The position numbers and the translations under genes are program-made. A DNA stretch of 6,212 nt, from contig JAENXP010000157.1 of NCBI GenBank assembly GCA_016649475.1, positions 1-6,212 on the forward strand, given 5' to 3'. The notes under the pieces were generated by a model, which saw only the letters and a program-made list of their open reading frames with translations, searched no databases and was not told where the DNA came from. This document shows positions 1 through 6,212 of the stretch, piece by piece; position 1 is the stretch's first letter; every line of letters starts with the position of its first letter. Source of the stretch: Burkholderiales bacterium. GTDB lineage: Bacteria; Pseudomonadota; Gammaproteobacteria; Burkholderiales; SG8-39.

Positions 1-1793
<1,793 letters not shown>

Positions 1794-1799
1794 TGCGCC

Positions 1800-1805
1800 A
1801 TTTTA
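1800..1805 (-). promoter_or_regulatory. possible -10 element for the uvrA-like gene
   Basis: On the minus strand this reads TAAAAT, five of six matches to TATAAT, and its 3' end is seven bases before the ATG at 1793. If used, transcription would begin at or next to the start codon, giving a leaderless message, which would fit the absence of a Shine-Dalgarno. No convincing -35 is present at 17-18 bases. No LexA-type CTGT-N8-ACAG box was seen in 1794-1961. Confidence 0.2.
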
Positions 1806-1911
1806 TCGGTCGCGGCCCGATCGCGCTGTGCCGCATGGCTTACAATCGCAATACACGCTTCCTTGGAACCCGTAACAGGAGTCAATCTATTGCGGGCCGA
1901 CTCGGGGGAGC

Positions 1912-1935
1912 ACGAGGGATTTATCCCCTCGTTTT
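1912..1935 (+). promoter_or_regulatory. leader inverted repeat (operator or terminator-like hairpin) upstream of the dehydrogenase
   Basis: ACGAGGG (1912-1918) and CCCTCGT (1926-1932) form a perfect seven-base inverted repeat around a seven-base spacer, followed by TTTT (1932-1935). The -10-like TATAAC (1935-1940) comes directly after. It lies 27 bases before the dehydrogenase start. The hairpin plus T-run resembles a short intrinsic terminator or attenuator, while the position next to a -10-like element also fits a repressor operator. The sequence does not decide between them. Confidence 0.35.
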
Positions 1936-1948
1936 ATAACAGAACCTT

Positions 1949-1955
1949 GGGAGAG
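1949..1955 (+). promoter_or_regulatory. ribosome binding site of the dehydrogenase gene
   Basis: GGGAGAG lies six bases before ATG 1962. It selects this start over the same open frame extended upstream to 1740, whose extra 74 codons overlap uvrA and look non-coding. Confidence 0.75.
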
Positions 1956-1961
1956 AACGGC

Positions 1962-2849
1962 ATGAACATCGGCATCGCCGGCACCGGGCGCATGGGCAGC
2001 GCCATCGCCGCCAGGCTCATCGGCCTCGGCCACAAGCTTACGGTGTGGAACCGTACAGCGGAGAAAACCAAAGCAAGCGTGGCGGCCGGCGCGACGGTCG
2101 CGGCCACGCCGGCGGAACTCGCGAGCGGCGTCGACGTCATCATCACCATCCTCACCAATGCCGCGGCGATCGACGCCGTGTATTACGGCGAGCACGGGCT
2201 GCTCGCGGGCGAGGTCAAGGGCAAGCTGTTCATCGAGATGAGCACGGTGCGGCCCGAGACCGAGCGCGCGCTGGCCGAGTGGGTCGCGAAAAAGCACGCG
2301 CAGTTGGTCGAGTGCCCGGTGGGCGGCACCGTGGGGCCGGCGAAGGAAGGCAAACTCTTCGGCCTGGTCGGCGCCGACGCTCTGGCGCTCGATCGCGCCA
2401 AGCCCCTGCTGGAGCAGATGTGCCGCCGCATCGAGCATGTAGGGCCGGTGGGCGCGGGCGCGGCGATGAAGCTCGCGATCAACCTGCCCTTGATCGTGTT
2501 CTGGCAGGCGTTCGGCGAGGCGGTCGCGCTGACCAAGCCGCTGGGCATCGATCCGGCGCGGCTGGTTGAAATCTTCTCCGACACCTCGGGTGCGGCGACG
2601 GTGCTGAAGAATCGCGGCGCGGCGGTGGCGAAGGCGCTGGCGGGGGAGGACACCGGTCCCGCGGCCTTCGATCTCGATTCCATGCGCAAGGACCTGCGCA
2701 CCATGCTGGAAGAGGCGCAAAGTCTGGGCGTCGAACTTCCTACGGCGGCGAGCGTGCTGGAAGCCTTCGATCACGCCGCGCGTGCAGGGCATGGCGGCAT
2801 CGACGGCGTGCGCATTCCGGCCTGGGTGAGCGGCAAACCAAAAGCCTGA
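1962..2849 (+). CDS. NAD(P)-dependent beta-hydroxyacid dehydrogenase (3-hydroxyisobutyrate dehydrogenase family)
   Basis: A 295-residue cytosolic oxidoreductase that should interconvert a beta-hydroxyacid and its semialdehyde (3-hydroxyisobutyrate, tartronate semialdehyde or a similar small substrate; the exact one cannot be read). The N-terminal Rossmann domain starts with GTGRMG at residues 7-12. Asn30-Arg31-Thr32 at the end of the second strand is the pattern associated with NADPH preference. Substrate-site Ser94 is in EMSTVRPE. Catalytic Lys170 and Asn174 lie in the usual G-x-G-x-x-x-K-x-x-x-N helix that opens the all-helical C-terminal domain. Length is normal for the family. The substrate loop reads PVGGT at 119-123 where many members have PVSGG, so it belongs to a subgroup. 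The start is fixed by GGGAGAG six bases upstream. It is divergent from uvrA and followed 255 bases later by a co-directional crotonase; valine catabolism is one possible common theme, but unproven. Confidence 0.93.
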   Translation: MNIGIAGTGRMGSAIAARLIGLGHKLTVWNRTAEKTKASVAAGATVAATPAELASGVDVIITILTNAAAIDAVYYGEHGLLAGEVKGKLFIEMSTVRPETERALAEWVAKKHAQLVECPVGGTVGPAKEGKLFGLVGADALALDRAKPLLEQMCRRIEHVGPVGAGAAMKLAINLPLIVFWQAFGEAVALTKPLGIDPARLVEIFSDTSGAATVLKNRGAAVAKALAGEDTGPAAFDLDSMRKDLRTMLEEAQSLGVELPTAASVLEAFDHAARAGHGGIDGVRIPAWVSGKPKA

Positions 2850-3104
2850 GTGCGGGCGAGCGGGCGCAGCGCGCTGGCGCTGGCGACTGTGCACGCCCTT
2901 TGTGCCAAACGCGGGAGAGTCAATGCGGTCTCATCCCAATTGAAACCAAGCTTGCCTTGAACCACGGCTGAAGCAAATAGAGACACCACTGTCCAACTTT
3001 CCCGGGGCGGTCGATCGCCGGTGCATGTCGCGCCGCGGGAGGCATCGTGAAAGTCACACTGCAATGCGCGGGCCGTGTAGAGATCGCGTTTTTCGGCGAG
3101 AATC
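2850..3104 (+). other. intergenic gap between dehydrogenase and crotonase
   Basis: No convincing gene. It holds a perfect 10-base palindrome CAGCGCGCTG (2867-2876) soon after the dehydrogenase stop. There is also a six-codon frame (ATG 2923) behind a GGGAGAG, and a GGGAGG (3037-3042) placed four bases before a GTG at 3047 whose frame overlaps the crotonase start out of register. A TTGAAC at 2957-2962 is a possible -35, but no good -10 follows. The length argues for a separate promoter for the crotonase. Confidence 0.5.
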
Positions 3105-3905
3105 ATGTCTTTCTCACACTTTCTGGAATCAGCCATGGACGAACTGCTCTACGAACTGCGCGACGGCGTTGCCTATCTGACGTTCAACCGGCCGCAGGCG
3201 AGGAACGCGCTCACCTTCGCCATGTACGACCGCCTCGCCGAGATCTGCGAGCAGGCGAACCGGGACCGCTCGATCCGCGCGATGCTCCTCACCGGCGCAG
3301 GCGACAAGGCCTTCGCCGCGGGCACCGACATTTCGCAGTTCCGCGCCTTTGACAAGGAGCAGGACGCGCTCGATTACGAGGCCCGTATCGACCGGGTGCT
3401 GGGGGCGCTAGAGCGCTGCCGCGTGCCGACCATCGCCGCGATCAACGGCGCCTGCACCGGCGGCGGCGCGGGCATCGCGGCCTGCTGCGACCTGCGCATC
3501 GCCACGCGCAGCGTGCGCTACGGCTTCCCGGTGGCGAAGACCCTGGGCAACTGCCTGTCCATGAACAACTACGCGCGCCTTACCGCGCTGCTGGGACCGG
3601 CACGGGTGAAGGACATGGTCTTTCGTGCGCGCCTGATCGAGGCGGACGAAGCGCTGGCGATGGGCCTGGTGAGTGAATTGGTCGAGGACGGCGCTGCGCT
3701 CGCGCGCCGCGCCGAGGAACTCGTGCGCGAGGTGGCGAGCCTTGCGCCGCTCACGCTACAGGCGACCAAGGAGGCGATCTACCGCCTGCGCACCAAGCCC
3801 GAGGAAGGCAGCGACCTCGTGCTCATGTGCTACATGAGCGAGGATTTCCGCGAAGGCATGGAGGCTTTTCTAAACAAGAGAAAGCCGGTCTGGAAGGGGC
3901 GGTAG
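3105..3905 (+). CDS. crotonase-fold protein (enoyl-CoA hydratase/isomerase family) with altered active site
   Basis: A 266-residue protein acting on an acyl-CoA thioester. Family hallmarks are clear: the N-terminal strand then NRPQARNAL (residues 28-36), KAFAAGTDI (68-76) forming one half of the oxyanion hole, and ACTGGGAG (116-123) forming the other. AMGLVSELV (185-193) and the C-terminal EDFREGMEAFLNKRKP follow. Compared by eye with rat mitochondrial enoyl-CoA hydratase, catalytic Glu144 aligns with Gly123 and Glu164 with Val143. Classical water addition is therefore doubtful, and isomerase, hydrolase, decarboxylase or another crotonase reaction is equally possible. Start: ATG 3105 gives the longest frame (in-frame TAG at 3078), but ATG 3135 gives 256 residues beginning MDELLYELRDG, closer to the usual length and N-terminus. 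Both have weak Shine-Dalgarno sites, so 3135 may be the true start. A hairpin follows the stop at once. Confidence 0.93.
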   Translation: MSFSHFLESAMDELLYELRDGVAYLTFNRPQARNALTFAMYDRLAEICEQANRDRSIRAMLLTGAGDKAFAAGTDISQFRAFDKEQDALDYEARIDRVLGALERCRVPTIAAINGACTGGGAGIAACCDLRIATRSVRYGFPVAKTLGNCLSMNNYARLTALLGPARVKDMVFRARLIEADEALAMGLVSELVEDGAALARRAEELVREVASLAPLTLQATKEAIYRLRTKPEEGSDLVLMCYMSEDFREGMEAFLNKRKPVWKGR

Positions 3906-3939
3906 GCACGCAGGCACGGGGAACGTCTGCCAAGCGTGC
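3906..3939 (+). terminator. hairpin directly after the crotonase stop codon
   Basis: GCACGC (3906-3911) pairs with GCGTGC (3934-3939), and GGCA (3913-3916) with TGCC (3928-3931). That gives ten base pairs broken by a small 1x2 internal loop, closed by an 11-base loop. The first arm begins on the base after the TAG. No T-run follows, so it is either an imperfect terminator or a 3'-end stabilising structure. A convergent gene on the other strand ends at 4167, which favours a role at the transcript end. Confidence 0.45.
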
Positions 3940-4166
3940 GCCCGCGACGCGAAATCCATGTTGCCTGTTGGGCGGCAGCAACGCAGCGATTCCGGGCCAC
4001 TGGCGCCCGCTGGAGGTATCTCGACAACCGGCCTCTGCGCGCAGAGACAAAGGCCGGGCATATTTGAGTCGGTTTCCGCCGCTGTGGGGACGATGCCTGA
4101 ATGAGCGAGCCATCGGGGACAGGTCAATCTGTTGCGTCCACCGGTCGAATCCGCCACCCTGGGCGG
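3940..4166. other. non-coding stretch between convergent genes
   Basis: Several open frames cross this region on both strands, but none has family motifs, a good ribosome site or consistent codon use. Besides the inverted repeat at 4028-4057 there is a weak CGGGC/GCCCG pair (3993-3997/4005-4009). Nothing else recognisable is seen. Confidence 0.5.
4028..4057. repeat. compound inverted repeat in the intergenic region
   Basis: An outer pair CCGGC (4028-4032) / GCCGG (4053-4057) encloses the perfect 14-base palindrome CTCTGCGCGCAGAG (4033-4046) and a short ACAAAG bulge. Alternatively CCGGCCT (4028-4034) pairs with AGGCCGG (4051-4057). It would fold stably as RNA on either strand. No second copy is seen in the window, so a REP-type repeat cannot be claimed. 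Confidence 0.5.
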
Positions 4167-4355
4167 TCAGTCCCACAAACTCGCCCAACCGAGTGGACCG
4201 ACAGACCAGCGAAAACCGCACTTGGTACATCGGAACTGATTTCTACCTTCGGAATCCTTCCCCGACTGCAGCAGATCGAAGTGCGGCTCCCTCGCAGGAG
4301 GCGCTCCGACCAAATCCATGCAATCAAAGCATGCTGGCGTGGTGATCATTTTCAT
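4167..4355 (-). CDS. small zinc-ribbon-like protein, function unknown
   Basis: A 62-residue frame with four cysteines in two CxxC knuckles: Cys9/Cys12 (ACFDCM) and Cys43/Cys46 (FRCTKCGFRW), 30 residues apart. The second knuckle, with its flanking aromatic and basic residues, is typical of zinc ribbons in which four cysteines hold one zinc ion. The C-terminus WSVGPLGWASLWD is tryptophan-rich. Such small proteins often bind nucleic acid or protein, but no function can be assigned here. Start is ATG 4355; a second ATG two codons later (4349) is possible. No clear Shine-Dalgarno is present. An AT-rich stretch upstream (4371-4384, reading TATATAAAAATAG on the minus strand) could hold a -10 element. 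Other frames covering this interval have no motif. The cysteine pattern is the main argument for a real gene. Confidence 0.55.
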   Translation of the reverse strand: MKMITTPACFDCMDLVGAPPAREPHFDLLQSGKDSEGRNQFRCTKCGFRWSVGPLGWASLWD

Positions 4356-4384
4356 ACGGACGGCATTATTCTATTTTTATATAC

Positions 4385-4586
4385 CCCGCGCGCCACGACG
4401 TCTGTACGGCATCCCACATACGAAAACAGCCAAAAGCTCGCGTTCGAAGAAACATTGGCGAACGGCTGCTCCTGTCCGGGACCACGTGCTGAGACCCGCT
4501 GTCTACTGAAAATCCGGCCAACGTCAGCTTTGCCGAGACGCCAACGCGCACTCCTTAACAGTGTCGGTATTTAAGAACTGGATTCG
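4385..4586. other. non-coding stretch between two small minus-strand genes
   Basis: No supported gene. CTTAA (4554-4558) and TTAAG (4571-4575) form a weak inverted repeat just past the stop of the minus-strand gene at 4587. It has no T-run and is not a convincing terminator. Confidence 0.4.
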
Positions 4587-5075
4587 TTAGTAAAAACGTC
4601 TCGGTTGTGCCGCATAATCTTCTTTAGTGCTTTTATCCAGAAAGGAACGAAACCGATCAGAAAATCCACCCCGTCGTTCACTCCACCAACGTTGCGTTCC
4701 TGGTTGAAAATAAAACCACAATAAATTATTCCGGTGACCGCCCCAGAAATCTTCGTCGATCATTCCAGACTGCCACTGGTAAAATATGTTCTCGTATCGT
4801 CTGAACAGACTTACCGTAAGATAGGAAAACTGGTAATACTCCTCCTTGTCCAGTGATTCCGGATCGGCCATGCCGTTGACATAAATGCGCGCCAAGTCTT
4901 TGCTGACCCCGATAATCGATGCCATCTCGCCGAGCGCCTGGGTAGCGAATTGATAGGTCTGCGAGTTAGTTGCCTTGGTGCTGGTTTTCACCTGAATTGC
5001 GAGATAGATTACCGACATCGTAATTGCCAGCGTAGCAACGGCGCTTGAAATCGCCGAAAAAGCTTCCCAGTTCAT
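4587..5075 (-). CDS. membrane-anchored hypothetical protein
   Basis: A 162-residue protein starting MNWEAFSAIS. Residues about 7-26 form one hydrophobic membrane segment, so the rest (about 135 residues, mostly helical in character) should be a soluble domain anchored at the inner membrane. The soluble part contains FRRYENIFYQWQSGMID (91-107), FWGGHRNN, PGTQRWWSERR and FSDRFRSFL. This resembles small uncharacterised proteins beginning MNWEAI and carrying a membrane helix, known to me from proteobacterial genomes; I know no function. Start: the frame extends four codons to an ATG at 5087, but GGAGGT (5085-5080) lies four bases before ATG 5075 and overlaps that earlier ATG, so 5075 is chosen. 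GC over 4621-5040 is about 48% by hand count, well below the genes on either side, which suggests acquisition by transfer. Confidence 0.8.
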   Translation of the reverse strand: MNWEAFSAISSAVATLAITMSVIYLAIQVKTSTKATNSQTYQFATQALGEMASIIGVSKDLARIYVNGMADPESLDKEEYYQFSYLTVSLFRRYENIFYQWQSGMIDEDFWGGHRNNLLWFYFQPGTQRWWSERRGGFSDRFRSFLDKSTKEDYAAQPRRFY

Positions 5076-5079
5076 TTGG

Positions 5080-5085
5080 ACCTCC
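5080..5085 (-). promoter_or_regulatory. ribosome binding site of the membrane-anchored protein
   Basis: GGAGGT on the minus strand, four bases before ATG 5075. It decides the start, since it overlaps the alternative ATG at 5087. Confidence 0.75.
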
Positions 5086-5087
5086 AT

Positions 5088-5500
5088 CCTGTTAAATCTC
5101 GATATTCGTTTGTAGTTTGGCGGTAGTTTCCCCCGATTTCATTGCGAGCACTAAATATCGGTATTATCGAGTTTCAACCGCCAGAATCCGCCCCTGTGTG
5201 CGGAAAGTCTCTCAGGGTACTAGATAACAGATTGGCCCTGGTCGGGGCGCCGCGCAGGGCTCGAACTATCACTTTGCGGATGACTGCTTCTGGGCCGATT
5301 GTTCGCCTTGATGCACGCCGCCTGGTGAATTGCAGGCCGGCGAAAGCTCTTCCAAAACACGGACTCACCAGATCGACCCACTGCGGCCGCACGACATTCA
5401 ACGTCATATAAGGCGGCTATAGTCCATAGCCGGATCGCAGCGAATAGTCATGCGCACGTTCACGAACGCTGCATTGACCGCTTGATCGTTTGCCCAGGCA
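5088..5500. other. long gap without a convincing gene
   Basis: Short frames exist on both strands (about 90 codons plus at 5142-5411, 77 codons minus at 5174-5407), but they overlap each other and carry no recognisable motif. The left end, upstream of the membrane protein gene, is AT-rich and holds CGATATT (5100-5106) inverted against AATATCG (5154-5160), a possible control site. The right end has a compact hairpin at 5414-5432. The gap probably holds the promoter of the gene at 4587-5075 and the 3' end of the tetR transcript; no clear sigma70 promoter was found. Confidence 0.5.
5414..5432. repeat. perfect seven-base hairpin or dyad downstream of tetR
   Basis: CGGCTAT (5414-5420) and ATAGCCG (5426-5432) around AGTCC. 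It lies about 70 bases past the tetR stop on the minus strand. It could end that transcript weakly (no T-run follows) or act as an operator, since TATAGT (5418-5423) within it matches a -10 at five of six positions on the plus strand. No matching -35 is seen. Confidence 0.45.
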
Positions 5501-6127
5501 TCAAGTCGCTCGCATGTGCGCAGCTATCAGCATCTCTGCGGCGCGAGCCGCGTTCTTGGCGGGACCGCGTAACCCCAAAGTCTGGATAGTGATCTGCGCA
5601 CCTTCCATCAGAAGATACAATTGGTCAGCCAGCAACCCGGGGGATCGAGCACCCATCTGGGTACACATCTTGGTAAGCCGGGCGCGCAACCGCGCCTTGT
5701 GCGCCTCGATCACCTTTCTCGCGGGGTGACCTGATTCGGTGAGTTCCACTGCCGCGTTGGCCATGGGGCAGCCCCGGGTCTCCGGATCGACAACATGTTT
5801 CTGCAGCAGAGCGAAGGCTGCTTTGAGTTGCCCGCGGGGATCATCGGGATGCAGGGCCATCGTCGCGTCCCACGTCTGCCAGAATTTCGTGTCGTGGTCG
5901 CGTAGCCATTCGGCTACCAATTCGTCTTTGGAGGAAAAGTTTCTATACAGGCTCATCTTCGTGGTATCTGCTTGTGCCGCGATCGTGTCGACTCCTACGG
6001 CGCGAATACCTTTGGTGTAAAAAAGCCTACCCGCCGTATTGAAGATGCGCTCACGTGCGGTCGGGCGTTTCGTGTCGCGCTTGTGAGCGGGTGATCGTGC
6101 ATTCGTCATCTTGAGTTTATTGGTCAT
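5501..6127 (-). CDS. TetR/AcrR-family transcriptional regulator
   Basis: A 208-residue one-component repressor. The N-terminal DNA-binding domain runs from ARERIFNTAGRLFYTKG (24-40) through the helix-turn-helix VDTIAAQADTTKMSLYRNFSSKDEL (split here as residues 46-58 and 59-70), the standard TetR pattern. The rest is the helical ligand and dimer domain, with RGCPMANAAVEL (118-129), whose cysteine-containing motif recurs in many TetR regulators, and QLYLLMEGAQI (169-179). The ligand is unknown. Start: the frame stays open to ATG 6199, which would give 232 residues, but those extra 24 codons cover the promoter and dyads at 6131-6177 and lack TetR similarity. ATG 6127 has AGAG at suitable distance; ATG 6109 is another option (202 residues). 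Very likely autoregulatory and controlling the divergent gene beyond 6212. Confidence 0.9.
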   Translation of the reverse strand: MTNKLKMTNARSPAHKRDTKRPTARERIFNTAGRLFYTKGIRAVGVDTIAAQADTTKMSLYRNFSSKDELVAEWLRDHDTKFWQTWDATMALHPDDPRGQLKAAFALLQKHVVDPETRGCPMANAAVELTESGHPARKVIEAHKARLRARLTKMCTQMGARSPGLLADQLYLLMEGAQITIQTLGLRGPAKNAARAAEMLIAAHMRAT

Positions 6128-6130
6128 GTC

Positions 6131-6143
6131 CAATCTCTGATTG
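6131..6143. promoter_or_regulatory. dyad overlapping the -35, possible TetR operator half
   Basis: CAATC-TCT-GATTG is a perfect five-base inverted repeat, immediately upstream of the tetR start and sharing TTG with the plus-strand -35 TTGACA. The position fits repressor binding; identity as the operator is inference. Confidence 0.4.
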
Positions 6144-6169
6144 ACAAGAGAGTTACCGGTCTGTATCTT
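6141..6169 (+). promoter_or_regulatory. sigma70-like promoter firing rightwards out of the window
   Basis: TTGACA (6141-6146) is a perfect -35. After a 17-base spacer comes TATCTT (6164-6169), four of six matches to TATAAT. It points away from tetR, to a gene starting beyond 6212. Divergent placement next to tetR is the usual arrangement for a TetR target. Confidence 0.55.
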
Positions 6170-6177
6170 ATCATAAG
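6167..6177. promoter_or_regulatory. dyad overlapping the -10, possible TetR operator
   Basis: CTTAT-C-ATAAG is a perfect five-base inverted repeat with a one-base centre. It overlaps the -10 of the rightward promoter, and on the minus strand contains TATGAT, a five-of-six -10 candidate for tetR itself. A wider GTTAC (6152-6156) / GTAAC (6177-6181) pair also spans the site. A repressor here could block both directions. Confidence 0.45.
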
Positions 6178-6212
6178 TAACATTCCAGGCAGAAGCCATC
6201 AGTCAGTATCCC

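Noticed and set aside
1794..1961. LexA/SOS box upstream of uvrA
   Set aside because: No sequence resembling CTGT-N8-ACAG was found in the divergent gap.
1887..2894. Minus-strand open frame of 335 codons opposite the dehydrogenase
   Set aside because: Low-complexity Arg/His/Ala-rich product covering a clearly recognised plus-strand gene.
2923..2943. Six-codon frame behind GGGAGAG
   Set aside because: Too short to support, and it has no regulatory codon pattern.
3823..4345. Overlapping open frames on both strands past the crotonase stop
   Set aside because: They overlap the crotonase end and each other, have no motifs, and have poor ribosome sites.
5254..5268. tRNA T-arm-like GGCTCGAACT
   Set aside because: The flanking bases do not form a T-stem, and no acceptor, D or anticodon arms are found around it.
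5142..5411. Short opposing open frames (plus 5142-5411, minus 5174-5407)
   Set aside because: No recognisable motif or good ribosome site in either; mutually overlapping, so left as non-coding.
5457..5468. CGTTC-AC-GAACG dyad after the tetR stop
   Set aside because: The two-base centre cannot form a hairpin, and there is no adjacent promoter; chance is likely.

Overview
The window looks like chromosomal DNA of a high-GC proteobacterium, most likely a betaproteobacterium. This rests on the codon use and on the style of the UvrA, crotonase and dehydrogenase sequences; it is recognition by eye, not a search. No mobile element, CRISPR array, rRNA or tRNA gene is visible.

Layout. Bases 1-1793 (minus) hold the N-terminal 597 codons of a UvrA excinuclease ATPase that runs off the left edge. 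A 168-base divergent gap leads to a plus-strand beta-hydroxyacid dehydrogenase of the 3-hydroxyisobutyrate dehydrogenase type (1962-2849). After 255 bases comes a plus-strand crotonase (enoyl-CoA hydratase/isomerase fold, 3105-3905) that lacks both glutamates used by classical hydratases. From 3906 the character changes. Coding becomes sparse, several short inverted repeats appear, and base composition falls. This stretch carries two small minus-strand genes: a 62-residue probable zinc-ribbon protein (4167-4355) and a 162-residue membrane-anchored protein of unknown function (4587-5075, about 48% GC by hand count over 4621-5040). A 425-base stretch with no convincing gene follows. The last gene is a minus-strand TetR/AcrR-type repressor (5501-6127). 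To its right lies a divergent control region with a good sigma70-like promoter pointing out of the window, overlapped by two short perfect dyads.

How the parts work together. UvrA belongs to nucleotide-excision repair and is unrelated to its neighbours. The dehydrogenase and crotonase are co-directional and could both serve acyl-CoA or branched-chain acid metabolism. The 255-base gap, the missing catalytic residues and the lack of other pathway genes make a shared pathway only a guess. The TetR protein most likely represses itself and the divergent gene beyond 6212.

No clearly new multi-gene system is visible. The points most worth a second look are the crotonase active site, the two small genes in the lower-GC stretch, and the operator-like TetR control region.
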